Of a stretch of 64,000 bases of DNA, positions 45,801 to 56,906 are shown in pieces. The notes beneath the pieces are model-generated. The model searched no databases and had not been told where the DNA came from. It was given only the letters and a program-made list of their open reading frames with translations. Numbering within the stretch: the first letter of the stretch is position 1; the number at the start of each line of letters is the position of its first letter. Location of the stretch: positions 43,819-107,818 of the forward strand of contig JASANG010003165.1 of NCBI GenBank assembly GCA_030248215.1, written 5' to 3'. The DNA is from Enoplolaimus lenunculus. Its lineage: Eukaryota; Nematoda; Enoplea; Enoplida; Thoracostomopsidae. Position numbers and translations under genes: made by a program.

Positions 45801-46943
45801 TTCGCCACTCGTTAACCCTACACCTGTGACATTTTCTGTGCCCAAGCCAAAAATGTCTTATTGTGACCGGGGCGCATTATAGAAACATAAACAATATTAA
45901 AATTGTGTCAAACTTTACATTCGCTTCGTTGACGAATTCGTTAAAACTCAACTTTAACTGTAATTTTTGGTTGTTGAGGCAAAATTTGAATTGGAAATTA
46001 GTTGACTACTCGTCTGGGTTCTAAGATGTTTAAGAGTAACTTTAAACCCACCCTGGTCATTAGTCGATCTTCCCACGTTCCTTCTTCGTTTTTGAACACA
46101 ATATCAGCGTTGTAGTTGCTCAATAGATCTGTTTTGTATCGTGCAGATTTTCGAGTGATTCTGCCTTCTGGAGGGCCTGACGCTTCCATCGACAGCTCGT
46201 GAGCGTTCGGGAAGTGCTGTTTTATTACTAACGGAGTCTCGCGGGCCATACGGTAGCTGCGACTTTGTGAGCGACCAGGAAAACAACCTAAAATTCAATT
46301 TTAGTACACAATGAATGAGTTCATTTTGTAATTTTCACCAAATTGTTTGGTCAAAAGTTATGCAAATTTTGAAACCACGTTGACCAGTACATAATGAAAC
46401 GGCTAAAGTGTTCCAATTTTACGATATCAGTTAAATTTACGTATTTATACTTAGGTTGGCCAATGTAAAGAACAGGGGTGGAACAGTATTATAAGCATAT
46501 CGCTATGCTTAAGCCTAAGCCTAAGCCTAAACCTAAGCCTAAGCCTTAGTCTAAGCCTGAGTCTAAGGGTAAGAAAGAGCATATTCCTAAGCCAAAGACT
46601 AAGCCTAAACCTAATCCTAAGCCTAAGGATAAGCGTAAGAATGAGTATATTCCTAAGCCTAAGCCTAAGCGTAAGCCTAAGCCAAACAAAAAAATTAGTC
46701 TAATGCTTAAGCTTATTGTTTTCTAATCCCACAGAAAAACGTTCCGCCCCTGATCTTTACATGGGCCCTTATGTTTATGTAATTGATAGTAGTTAAATGT
46801 AGCAACGTCCGCTTACCGGATGTTACCGGAACATCCATCATAGTCCAAGATAACAGCCATATCACAGCGAACGAATTCGCAAACTGACCAATGGATCCGT
46901 GACCGTAGCCGGAAGGCCAAACTTTGACACTTTGCCGATTCAT
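39878..46943 (-). CDS. hh: Hedgehog morphogen, complete five-exon gene
   Basis: Exons 46943-46817, 46287-46052, 43325-43217, 42330-42178 and 41367-39878 join in frame (phases 1, 0, 1, 1; all GT-AG) into 704 residues. Residues 1-43 form a signal peptide with the hydrophobic run FAVIWLLSW; Cys44 begins CFPGR, the palmitoylation site. The Hedge domain keeps [21 protein letters not shown] and zinc ligands His161, Asp168 and His203, with Glu197. Gly218-Cys219-Phe220 is the autocleavage and cholesterol-transfer site; Hint residues Thr288, His291 and Cys491 are present. The protein ends SPLGIYVV. It is much longer than SHH (462): about 180 low-complexity residues lie between the two Hint blocks, and a degenerate ~15-residue repeat (ETSAGGK-like) lies near 590-660. 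An extra intron splits the Hedge domain before SLHYEG. Secreted ligand of the Patched/Smoothened pathway (family knowledge). Confidence 0.95.
41726..42167. repeat. TA-flanked MITE, full copy, in hedgehog intron 4
   Basis: 442 bp, ends CTGTGGTGACCCGAGTTAAG and CTTATTCGGGTCGCTACAG, duplicated TA on both sides (41724-41725, 42168-42169). A TA target suggests a Tc1/mariner-type origin. The inner edge lies 10 bases past the 5' splice site of the exon ending at 42178. Confidence 0.9.
42684..43117. repeat. CCGG/TTCCTG-type repeat in hedgehog intron 3
   Basis: Ends CAGGGTTCAACCGCAATTC and CCTGTTGGAACCCTG are inverted. The interior is rich in GTTCCTG and TTCCGGT words. Same family as 57581-57960. Confidence 0.75.
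43121..43215. repeat. TA/TATT/TATG microsatellite
   Basis: A run of TATATATATTTA units and then TATG repeats, abutting the splice donor of the exon ending at 43217. Length change here could affect splicing. Confidence 0.85.
43740..44005. repeat. Degenerate ~38-bp tandem repeat in hedgehog intron 2
   Basis: Units such as AACAGCAGATTGGCCTAAG alternate with inverted forms (GGCCAATCTGCTG). A short sister run lies at 32270-32345. Confidence 0.65.
44006..46051. other. Rest of hedgehog intron 2
   Basis: No further exon is needed to join the flanking hedgehog exons. The interval has a TGTGGAGCGTTTCAGC-type repeat near 44430 and GC-rich blocks with GGCCCGG words at 45070-45115 and 45590-45650. No gene seen. 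Confidence 0.5.
46458..46767. repeat. MITE with TTAGGC-like core, family A, in hedgehog intron 1
   Basis: Inverted ends GGCCAATGTAAAGAACAGG and CTGATCTTTACATGGGCC, with a core of CCTAAG hexamers. It occupies most of intron 1 (46288-46816). Confidence 0.85.
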
Positions 46944-47525
46944 GGTTTATACTGACAAAGAGTTTTCGACGATTTTTCAAAAATTCAAATTTGAATACAT
47001 TGAGTTGAAAATTTCTCGTCAACCATTATATTATATTAATAATAGTTATTAATGCCTGAAAATGTAAACACCGTCGAGATTAATGAAATGTTCTAATTGA
47101 ATATGAGTGCTAAAAATCAACCCGTACCCGCACGATTTCATTGATTTTCAACTGAAATCTATTTTTCAACTTATAAATTGAACGCTAGATGGGTGGTTGT
47201 AATGCGTTTGCTATCACCACTCAAGACTTATCCTCAAGTGCAAGCGACCGTCCCATCATGTAGACAGGCATACTGTAGCTTAATAATGTAGCAGGCAAAA
47301 ATACATTTGCAATCCTTAAATGATATTTCATGATAAGTACCGTTAGATGGAAGTTTGGACCGGCACGGACCGGCACCACATGCGCAGAATCCTAAACTTG
47401 AACCTAAGACTAATTGTAAGCCTAAACACAAACCAAGTCCTAGTCCTAAGTCTAAGTCTTAAAAACATGGTTGTGTCTAAAGACTAAGCGTGTTCGTATC
47501 TCCGGACAGACCCCTATAATTAATG
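46944..47525. other. Upstream flank of hedgehog
   Basis: 5' UTR/promoter region by position; no TATA box or initiator can be assigned with confidence. No competing gene. Confidence 0.4.
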
Positions 47526-47682
47526 TGGCCCATGCTACTTTAAGAGGCGTCCAGGTTTCTGGTTGGTCTATAAAAGAGTAGGTTTTGACTCTAGATTACA
47601 TTTTTTGCTTAGGCTTAGGTTTAGACTTAGGCTTAGGAATACGCTTCATCTACTGTTTCGCCCCTAAAAATAACATTAGCCA
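47526..47682. repeat. MITE with TTAGGC-like core, family B
   Basis: GGCCCATGCTACTTTAAGAG at left, inverted CCCCTAAAAATAACATTAGC at right, a few TTAGGC-like units between. Confidence 0.75.
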
Positions 47683-48116
47683 TTAACATGAACCAAAAGA
47701 CTTAAAATAATATTAGCAAATAGTAATTGATGCAAAATTTCTACTAAACCCATGATTGTTGTAAAAAGATAAAAATTTCCTAAAATAGCAAATTTTATAA
47801 TTATTTTAAAATTTCAAAATATCACTAGTCACACACTTAGTCACAAACCGACACCGGCTAACCCAACTAGGCATAATATGCTTGTTTCGATGTCTATTTC
47901 TGAAAACTTCCAAGACAAAATACGGATTAATATAAAGTAAACTCTGCAATATGATTAAATATAGTCGAAGAACGGTTATCCGGATATAAAAAATATCCGA
48001 TGCTCATCAACGTCCTTCCTTACGGCGGGTCACAATTAAAGTTCCCCCCTTGAGCCAAGCTTTTATTGTCCCACGGATGCTGTGAATTTTTATACCACTG
48101 ATTAAACGAAAAATTT

Positions 48117-48370
48117 CACTGTAACTTCCAGTGAGTTGATTTTAGCTCTGAATGAGTTGAAACACTCAGTCTGAGAGTTACGACTATCAGAACTCAGAAT
48201 TTTGCGTTGATTCAATTCATTCTGAGTTAATTAAGCAACTCATCCATAGGCAACCCAACTCACAGTGCGAATCAAATCAACTCAGAGTGAGTTTAAGTTT
48301 ACTGTTATTCACTCAGAAAGAACTAACTTTCCGTCTGAGTTGATTAATTAACTCATTGGAATTTACAGCG
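48117..48370. repeat. Foldback MITE (AACTCAGA family)
   Basis: CACTGTAACTTCCAGTGAG and CTCATTGGAATTTACAGCG ends; same layout as 22617-22865. Confidence 0.85.
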
Positions 48371-49399
48371 TTGGTTTCAAGTTTAAAAAACACTTATAGT
48401 TAAGACAGACCTGATAAAATAGCCTTCTTAAACAAAGATTTGGCAAAACAGATTTGCACCTGTTCTGCAAAACGTCTGTTATGGATTTGAACTGTTGTAT
48501 GATACAACCGGATGCGAAAAATACGAATCCGGAAGTAAACTCATTTTTATCGAAGCCGCGACCGGAAGTTATTCTTAAATTAGTAAATCATTGCACACCG
48601 ATTTGCTCGTTGCTGTTTGCTAAATTTCCTCGTAAACAGTTCTCAAAACCGCTAAAAATCCCGTTCGTTTCAGGTGGCTCTTTTTTGCTTCGTTCGTAGT
48701 CCAAAATCGGTGCATTCGTAGCTGGTTTAATCCTCCGCATGCGACCAATTCGTTCGTTTGAAAATTTGTTTGAAATCCTATTACTAGTGGTAAAACGCGT
48801 TGTACAATGCTGTGAAAGTACGTTCTCCAATAATAACGCGTAGTCTTTAAAGTTGAACGAATTCAACTTTAAAATTAACTGTTGAACTTTACCGTCGACT
48901 CAAAAACTGCGGCATCGTTTTATGTTTTTCTAAAATTTCACAAAACCACCGGAAATACGGCAGAATTCGATGATTAGAAAATTACATTTGTCTTCCATTG
49001 TTTTTCAATTTCTGCGAGTCGGTTCGCGCATTCGAACAACGTCATTTAAAATTATTGAAACGAATAATTTACACGCTTTACAAATCAATTATAATATTCG
49101 CAAATTTGCCTCAACAACACACGGGAGCGCTATTCGCTAACCCGGCAGGTATAAGTCGGACTGTGAATGAGAGTTGTAGATGCGTCTCTAATTGACAAAC
49201 AATACAATCTATTATACATACATAAATAGCCCCACGCATTTATGAATGAATTTAAATTGACTTTCGATTCAAACTGTCGGAATCGCCAACGCGTAAGCAG
49301 AATATATTCAACTGAAATTTCCGGCTAAAACCAGAGATGAAATACACTTTTTTACAAAACAATAATTTGTAGGACACCCTCGCATAGATCCAGGAGGTA
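48371..49399. other. No confident gene
   Basis: Plus-strand frames at 48454-48699 and 48998-49195 look somewhat protein-like, and the second ends near a donor-like CCGGCAG|GTATAAGT. Neither shows a recognisable motif or a matching partner exon, so neither is called. Confidence 0.3.
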
Positions 49400-49599
49400 C
49401 ACTGCAAAAAATGGTGAGTCAAATTGAGTCTCTCCGAAGTAGGCTTTTCCCGACAATACAAACTGAGTCAACATTTGACTTCACCAGAGTCGAGTTCGGC
49501 TCAATTCGACTCTGGCGGAGTCAAATTTTGACACAGTTTGTGTAGTCAGGACAAGCCTATTTTAGAGAGATTCAATTTGACTCACCATTTCTTGCAGTG
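49400..49599. repeat. Foldback MITE (GAGTCAAA family), full copy
   Basis: 200 bp with inverted ends CACTGCAAAAAATGGTGAG and CTCACCATTTCTTGCAGTG; a nearly perfect palindrome of GACTCTGGCGGAGTC type sits in the centre. Confidence 0.88.
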
Positions 49600-49684
49600 T
49601 ACTGTTTAACGTAGAATTGAACCAATCAAAAATAAACAGCCAATCATTGAACCTGAAATATGATTCGGTTCGAAATTGAGCCTA

Positions 49685-49929
49685 TGACGTCATATGACGT
49701 TTTTGTCACACAAAGTTCTAAATGTATCCAATTAAAATGACGAGGAAACTGAGTTATGTCATTTATTTGTAAAAAAAGATTGCAAGCTTTCACACAAAAA
49801 ATGACGTCATCTTTTAACTACGGTTCAACCTTTTGAAACAAACCACGCCAGCGGTACGGAAAACATTATTCACGGAATTCAATATGGTTTTCTAAATTGA
49901 AAATTTTAAATTTATCAATTATGACGTCA
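49685..49929. promoter_or_regulatory. Cluster of three perfect CRE palindromes
   Basis: TGACGTCA occurs at 49685-49692, 49802-49809 and 49922-49929, spaced 117 and 120 bp. This is the binding site of CREB/ATF bZIP factors (established knowledge). The cluster lies about 2.7-3.0 kb upstream of the hedgehog start codon. A regulatory role is inference. The near-equal spacing might instead reflect a decayed tandem repeat, though the sequence between sites does not look repeated. Confidence 0.45.
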
Positions 49930-50035
49930 ACGTCAAACTCACACGGTATTAAACAGAACAACAAATCACTGGGTGACGTTTGATTTATTTTAAAACGGAA
50001 ATTGAAAATTCGGCTAAAAAGGCGATGAATATCCG

Positions 50036-50047
50036 GGGGGGGGGGGG
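50036..50047. repeat. Poly-G tract
   Basis: A run of about a dozen G residues just after GAATATCC, unusual in this AT-rich window. A possible quadruplex or slippage site. Confidence 0.8.
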
Positions 50048-50439
50048 CAGGGACGGTAGAGAAATGGTCAAGTTTACGAGCACATGAGTTATTCTCAGGC
50101 TGTTACCAATGAATTAATTGTAATGTTTGACTGACGGTGGTCCGTTGTCGATACAGTACAGCTGCGTCAAATTCCCTTGAAAATACCTGTTTATTTATAG
50201 CTGCAAGGCGATACGCGTACTTGTTTACACGTTCCAGATAAATGTTGGCGCATAACCAAACGTAAACCTGAAAATTAGTTTAAGCTTAACCCTAAACCTA
50301 AGCCTACTGAGCCATAGCATTTGATAATATAATATATTGGACAGAAATTTTCGCATTCTATTAAATAAACACTAGTATGGATGGACCTAACAAATACCGC
50401 AACAGTGTTGGGGAATCTATCAAGTAGTGTCCTTAATAA

Positions 50440-50580
50440 AACCAAGAGTGTATGATACAAGAGTGTGCAACTGTTTGAGTTCCGCATGGTGCAAAATGTA
50501 CCGCCGGGCGTTACGTGTTTTTGGCTGACCCACCTTGCATAGAGGGGGTGGGTCAGTATCACATGGATACAACTAAATTA
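50440..50580. repeat. Half copy of the 52685-53020 foldback element
   Basis: CAAGAGTGTGCAACTG, then GTACCGCCGGGCGTTACG and ACCCACCTTGCATAGAGGGG parallel one arm of the larger palindrome. Confidence 0.65.
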
Positions 50581-50591
50581 AGCTATCTAGA

Positions 50592-50806
50592 ACCATATTT
50601 TCAAATGCTTATAGCATCTATTGCCAGTTAGCGAGACGTTTTCAAATTGACAATTTCCTACAGTAGCGAATCTAAAAATTTAACACTCAGCTGGAACATA
50701 TCAAACGTGAAAAAAGTACTTAATTTTGAACTCCATCATGATCGGTTCAAATGTTACAAGACCAATCACCAACTGGTGATAGGTGCTACACACATTTGAG
50801 AATACG
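50592..50806. repeat. MITE (CGTATTCTCAAATG family)
   Basis: Ends ACCATATTTTCAAATGC and CATTTGAGAATACG; inner inverted words GCCAGTTAGCGAGACG and CACCAACTGGTGATAGG. Confidence 0.75.
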
Positions 50807-51444
50807 AGTCCAGTACTCCAGTATACTTTCATGTTTTCCAAAAGCTAAATTGTTCGAAAGAGTCCATATATTTGCCGTATTCTGAACACCAATAATCCTT
50901 GTCGAGCATCGAATTAATGTTCTTGTTGGCCAAAAGTTGTCAACGCGGACAAATGGATGTTCACAGTGCGGCATATAAACACTTTACGGTGAAGAATTAG
51001 ATTAGGTTTCGTAGCTAATTTAAACCCCGCCCCCCCAGGTTGACCTCTTGTGCTATATCCCACCTTTCAGATTTGTGTTATGATTTTCTTTCAGTCATTG
51101 TATCAGGTGTAAACATTATTATCATTTAAAATGCATTTGTCGCTTGCGTCAACTCTATGTCCAGGTACATGAGGCGTCGAAAGAAAATTTTATTTGGGGG
51201 CACCCAGTAATTTTGAGGGCCTTCTATAATTGCAATTCAACATTGTTTACTTTTAGACTAAGTCTATTTGGTGTGGCAGCGGACTCTATTTGGAACGGAG
51301 GGGACATGGCGCCGAAATGCCTCCCATGGGGACGTCCTTGATTATGTACCATTCAGCTTGTGTGTGTTTGCGTTACACAAATTTCAATGGTCATTTTCAA
51401 ATTATAACGCTATCCATTATAGATGTGCTTCAAATTGCTGTGTT

Positions 51445-51603
51445 CAGTGACTCTGTTGGTACCTGTGTTGCTGTCTTTCCGTCTCTCTTTCTTGGTTCTT
51501 TTCCTTCGGTATCAATTTCCAGTGACTCTGTTGGTACCTGTGTTTCTGTCTTCCCGTCTCTCTTTCTCTCTTTTTCTTGGTTCTGTTCCTTCGGTATCAA
51601 TTT
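51445..51603. repeat. Two-copy 75-bp tandem duplication
   Basis: CAGTGACTCTGTTGGTACC starts at 51445 and again at 51520. Both copies continue through a pyrimidine-rich TCTCTCTTTCTTGG tract to TTCGGTATCAATTT. Frames through it are Ser/Phe-rich by composition and not convincing genes. Confidence 0.85.
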
Positions 51604-52684
51604 GTTAACTTCAATATGTTGATCCTATTATCATCTTAATTTGTCTACTTTTTCTTCATTTCTCACTCATTTTTTTATTTTTGAAATTCGATTCATTTAT
51701 TGTTTTTTCTATCGTTCAGTGTCACACACTATTTCCACTGGACCAAACGATTAACAGCTAAATTTTGTGCTAAGATTTAGTGCTAAAATTGTGTTTGGCT
51801 TTTCGCTTGTGTGGCGGCTTCGGCCGTCACCAATAGGCGCTGGCTTCAGTTTCTTGCATTTCTTCTTCTGCCTTCGGCGTTCAACTTTCATCTTCAGTGG
51901 CGATTACAATAATAGCGATAAATCTCGTGAGCCAGAAGCCAAACACCATTTTAATGCTAAACCTTACTATAAAATTTTTGGTTTGATCCATATTGGGGGG
52001 TCCAGGCTGGAACAGCCCGCACGAAATATCTCAATTATTAAGTCTTGTTTTCTCCCCTCTGTCTCGTTTAAATTAAACGCGTTTGCACTTAAAGTCAAAA
52101 TGCAAACAAGCATTTAAGCGAAAACAATTTATTGCACGCACACAACTGCACTAAGTATTGCAGGTTAATAGATTTAACAAGCGTCTATCCAACATGAACA
52201 TCGCCGACCACCTGTAAAAATTTTAACAACAAATAACATAGCTAGCAAGCCACAGGGTAAAACAAAGAACATGGACGGGGTTGCGATAGTCGCCCCCGCA
52301 CGCAGGTCTGTGAAGGGACCCCCAGTGAAATGTTTCACAGCTTTATTTGCTTCGTGGTTCTCGAAATATTTTTTAGCTGGCCAACATGAGCCGCAAACGT
52401 TGGACTTCCAATTTGACGGTTTGGGGGCGGCACTTCCGCCGGCACTGACGGAGAATGTCGGAACCGGGAATCAATGAAACCTTTTCGAGCCCGTACGGAT
52501 TGGTTAACGTTTCCCTATTTTAAGGGCGTCAAAGTTTTCCGTCCCAGGCGATTTCAAGGGATCTAAAGGCCATGGTGTGCCATAGACCAAGCTAAAATGT
52601 TTTGCGTGCAAAAATATAATTGGGTCAATAAAAGCATTAAACCGAGTATATAAGCATTTACAAAGAATAGCCAATGATATTGTG
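51604..52684. other. No gene recognised
   Basis: Frames of 116 and 68 codons lack motifs and clear splice context. The stretch 52265-52480 is more GC-rich than its surroundings. Confidence 0.35.
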
Positions 52685-53020
52685 TATAACCAAGAGTGGA
52701 TGATCACAGACAAGAGTATGCAACTGTCGGATTTTGCGTGGCACAAAAAGTACCGTCGCGCGTTGCATTTTTGCTATACCCCCTATTTAGAGGAGGGGTG
52801 ATGTCCCATGGTATAATACTCTGTAGTTTTTAGACTATATATATGGATCACTTTTTGGCGTGGCATATTTTGTATTTATTTCGCTCTATGCAAATTTCAA
52901 CCCCCACTCTAAATAAAGGGGGGTAGGGCAAAAACGCAACGCGTGCCAGGTACATTCTTTTGTACACAGAATAAACCCAGTTGCACACTCTTGTTAGAGT
53001 GATCATCCACTCTTGATATA
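52685..53020. repeat. Large foldback element
   Basis: Two ~110-bp arms are inverted. The left arm runs from CAAGAGTGGATGATCAC through GCGCGTTGCATTTTTGC to CCTATTTAGAGG. The right arm runs from CTCTAAATAAAGGGGGG through GCAAAAACGCAACGCG to GTGATCATCCACTCTTG. The loop is about 115 bp. No coding capacity. Confidence 0.85.
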
Positions 53021-53981
53021 ACTTATCATTTCCAAAACTGAAAGACAAAGTATCACAGAAATAAGAGTAAATTTACTCTGATGGTATCATTTAAGGTGCC
53101 CCCCTTTATAGAAACGGAGAACTTCAATTGATCTAGAAATTGGCTATCCTTGCATTTTTATTAAGGTCGAAGTTCAGCGCTTAAGCAAAAAATTGGGTAT
53201 AAAGTCGAAATCTGTTTTCCTAAAGAATAAATGGGTACCCTTTGGCGAGATAGAGCTCTGGTTTACAATTTTCCCCCTCAGAAAATTTTTTGATGATAAA
53301 ATGATCAGGTCTCTACGTTACAATTTGTGCGTTTCATAACATTTGCCAGCCCGACCCTCGGACGAATGAAAATTAGTCCATTTTAAGCACCCACGTTGAC
53401 AGTTGAATACGTCTGCCAAATGAGCGGATCAAGTATAGTCCCACCGTTAACTCAAAGACCGAAATATTGTTTCATGATACCGTCTGAGAGGGGGAACTTT
53501 ATATACTTTATCCATTTACGCACCCGTTGAAAGAAATTCGCGAACGAAACAAGCCAAGCCAGATACCGTAAGCATGCGTCTATTTTCAAACTCCTGAAAA
53601 AGTTTTCTTTATTGATTCGATCTATTGTTTAAAACTAATATTGCCCGTCCATGTGAACCCCCGTCCAGTTCTGGTTCTCAAGGATGCTAAGGATGGCTCC
53701 AAGGACACTTTAGCGACGAATCCTGGAGGATTCATCGGGTGTCCATGAACGTCCTGCCTTAAGCAAAAGAATCTTTGTTAAAAATCGAATACGAGTTGGA
53801 CAAAATCAGCCGACTGTGTAAAACGCTGTTGTGTTGACGCATCTGAGTGATGCGATATCACGACAATTCGTCGACCGATAACTTGTAATCCGAACTTTTA
53901 TCGACTCGACAATTCGTCGCTCATCGTTATGCTAATGCATAGGATTAGTATTACCCTTAAAAGATTTCGCTTAGATTAATT
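53021..53981. other. No gene recognised
   Basis: Short phrases such as TTCCCCCTCAGAAAATTTT near 53270 resemble the 91-bp satellite unit at 54895. Otherwise unique AT-rich sequence. Confidence 0.35.
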
Positions 53982-54197
53982 GGCCAATGTAGAGAACAGG
54001 GTCGGCACAGTATTATAGGCATATTCCTAAGACTAAACCTAAGCCTAAGCCAAAACGTAAAAATGAGCATATGCCTAAGCCTAAGCTTAAGCCTAAATCC
54101 TATGTCAAGCAAAAAATTAGTTTAAAGTTTAAGCTTACTCTATTGCAGTCCCACAGAAAAACATCAAAACGTTCCGCCCTTGATCTTTACAAGAGCC
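53982..54197. repeat. MITE with TTAGGC-like core, family A
   Basis: GGCCAATGTAGAGAACAGGG at left and CGTTCCGCCCTTGATCTTTAC at right. Short CCTAAG core. Confidence 0.8.
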
Positions 54198-54623
54198 GAT
54201 TAATTAATAGGCCCTAGGATGCTATTGGGCGAACAATTGTCGGGCGACGAATCGTTTTAGATTCGAGTAAGCAATCAAACGTCTACTCATGAAAACCAAA
54301 ATACTGCGTAAATTTCGGCTTTATCTTAGGCTTATTTTCAGACTTTAGGCTGGCACTGGCGCTCAATGTGGCAACTTGTAAGCAAAAACTCATAACGTTC
54401 CCTCTGAAAAGATGATCGCGTAATAATTCTGATATTCCGTCAACAACAACAACAACGTGGGAACTGACTGAAAATTTGCTTGATCCACCCAATCTTTCCA
54501 ATCATATTGAAGCTGTTTGCTCAATTTTGAGTGAAATATGGCAACTACCGTAAACCCTTCGATTAGTTTTAAAATTCTCATTGTTTATTGGCTATTTAGA
54601 CTATAAATTGACTTTCGACTCGG

Positions 54624-54785
54624 GCCCGTAGCTAAGGGGGGTTTGCCAGGGGAGGTCAGCTTCCCCTGGACGAATTTTGACCACCCAGAAGATTTTCAAC
54701 CTTGCTTGTAAGTCATTGAAAATGTTTAAATGCTCCACATGAAAATTTCATAGCCCCCCTAGCAAGGTGAGCTGGCTACGGGCCT
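54624..54785. repeat. Short inverted-repeat element (GGGCCCGTAGC ends)
   Basis: It begins GGGCCCGTAGCTAAGGGGGG and ends with CCCCCCTAGCAAGG followed by GGCTACGGGCC. Typical of a small non-autonomous DNA transposon. Confidence 0.7.
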
Positions 54786-54894
54786 GTCTCCAAAAAGGGA
54801 TGATGAAGAAACCCATGACCTACTCGTTATCACTAGCGGATCCAGCGGGGGGTGGCCTATGTCTTCCCGCAGGAATCCTTTGTGATAAAATGCT

Positions 54895-55545
54895 AAGGTC
54901 CTTCCAACTCCTACCTTACAATTTTCCCCCTCAGAATGTTTTGTAATAAAATACAAATTTTAGCCTAAGAAATTGTTTTGTGATAAAACCTTGCACAACT
55001 CCTACCTTACAATTTTCCCCCTCAGAATGTTTTGTAATGAAATACAAATTTTAGCCTAAGAAATTGTTTTGTGATAAAACCTTGCACAACTCCTACCTTA
55101 CAATTTTTCCCCTCAGAATGTTTTGTAATAAAATACAATTTTTAGCCTCAGAAATTGTTTTGTGATAAAACCTTACACAACTCCTACCTTACAATTTTCC
55201 CCCTCAGAATGTTTTGTAATGAAATACAAATTTTAGCCTCAGAAATTGTTTTGTGATAAAACCTTGCACAACTCCTACCTTACAATTTTCCCCCTCAGAA
55301 TGTTTTGTAATAAAATACAATTTTTAGCCTCAGAAATTGTTTTGTGATAAAACCTTACACAACTCCTACCTTACAATTTTCCCCCTCAGAATGTTTTGTA
55401 ATGAAATACAAATTTTAGCCTAAGAAATTGTTTTGTGATAAAACCTTACACAACTCCTACCTTACAATTTTCCCCCTCAGAATGTTTTGTAATAAAATAC
55501 AATTTTTAGCCTCAGAAATAGTTTTGTGATAAAACCTTACAATTC
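54895..55545. repeat. 91-bp satellite, about 7 units, with dimeric order
   Basis: The phrase CTCCTACCTTACAATTTTCC recurs about every 91 bp (near 54907, 54999, 55090, 55181, 55272, 55363, 55454). Units alternate between GTAATAAAATAC and GTAATGAAATAC, so the true period is a 182-bp dimer. Confidence 0.93.
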
Positions 55546-55782
55546 TGTGCGTACGAGCAATGTTGCCCGCGTCTGCATGCCTAGCGGGCACATAATTGAA
55601 AACAATCCAATTTGACTATGAAGCCAGAAGCCTGTGGGTAGGATTTTCCAAGGACAGTAAAAAAACTATTGCAGTTTATATATTAGCACGGGGGCACGGG
55701 GCCTATAAAATTTAAGAAATCTGTATCAGGATGCACAATTATGAAAAGATAATTTATTTTCCACTGGACTCTATGAATAACA

Positions 55783-55959
55783 CGGTCATCTTACTGTTAG
55801 AGCTGTCCTGGTTTCTAGTGGGACTGTAAAAGAATAGGCTTACATTTTAGACTACATTTTTGCTTAAGCTTATGCTTATTAAGCTTTCACATTTTTAACG
55901 CTTATGCTTAAGGATACGCTCATTCCACAGTTATATACAGCCTTAAAAGTAACATTGGC
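55783..55959. repeat. MITE with TTAGGC-like core, family B, degraded
   Basis: It contains CCTGGTTTCTAGTGGGACT, the TTACATTTTAGACTACATTT tract and CCTTAAAAGTAACATTGGC at the right. Confidence 0.65.
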
Positions 55960-55995
55960 ATACGACACAAACCTAACACATTTCATTATTAAAAT

Positions 55996-56042
55996 TTATA
56001 TATACATATATATTATATATATATATTATATATATATATATA
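55996..56042. repeat. TA microsatellite
   Basis: About 45 bp of TATATA with small interruptions. Confidence 0.9.
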
Positions 56043-56064
56043 ACTGTAATAGCTGAAAACACAC

Positions 56065-56205
56065 GTGAAAGTTGCGAAAAATAATTTGTGCTCCATTTAC
56101 TGCCGGATCCAGCCGAAGTTCTCGTGCTTTGCCCACTTCTGCAGGACTCAAACCAGAATTTTTAGCTTTATAATGATTTAACACTAAAATTGCGTTTGGG
56201 TTCAT
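56065..56205 (-). CDS. Candidate short first exon, unrecognised
   Basis: ATG at 56205, 47 codons, then a donor-like CAC|GTGTGT. The residues (for example LNHYKAKNSGLSPAEVGKAR) have protein-like composition and a stop just upstream in frame. No matching downstream exon was found with confidence; frames at 54283-54581 are possible partners but equally weak. Confidence 0.25.
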
Positions 56206-56287
56206 ACTTCGTTTTCGCTCCAACCAGTCCGTTCAGTTATTAAAGCCGGCAAATTAGAAAATAATTGGCAAACTGAAAACTAAGTCT

Positions 56288-56502
56288 ACGGACCGAATTT
56301 TAAATTTGGCCAGCATTTATCACCAGTTGGTGATAGGTCTTCTAACTTTCGAACCAGTGAATGCCGAGGTTCAAAATTTAGCACATTTTTCGCATATGAT
56401 TTGCTCAACTTGTGTACCAATTTTTTAACAACTGCAACAGTTAGTGAGTTTAAAAACGCAATTACTATTACTGATGATAATTGCTATATGCATTGGAAAA
56501 TA
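56288..56502. repeat. MITE (CGTATTCTCAAATG family), degraded
   Basis: The inner words ATCACCAGTTGGTGATAGG and ACTGATGATAATTGCTA remain; the ends are eroded. Confidence 0.6.
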
Positions 56503-56906
56503 TGAACCTAACGTTATGACTATGCAAGTCGCCGAAACTCTTTACCGCTACCATCATTTATTCGTACAATCTATTCCTGCTCTAAACTATAATTCCCAAA
56601 ACCCACAGCAGCGGTAAAATGCAATGTGGGTGGTCGCCTACGGTAAAATGCTCAGAGTGCAAGCGAATATAACTAATTGCTACGGAAACAAGCCGCATTT
56701 ATCACAACAATCCATTTTTTCAAACCTTATCCTGTGCCGAAAATTAATATTTTATACATTTACTATTATTTTGTAGCCCTTGGGCTGTATCTCACATGGT
56801 GATTCAATCCAAAAATACCGTACTCAAGTTGATCAGTGTCAACTAAAGAAAATAAGGGTGTAACTTGGATTTCAGTTCAGAAGAGTATAACCTCACGTAA
56901 ACGTTG

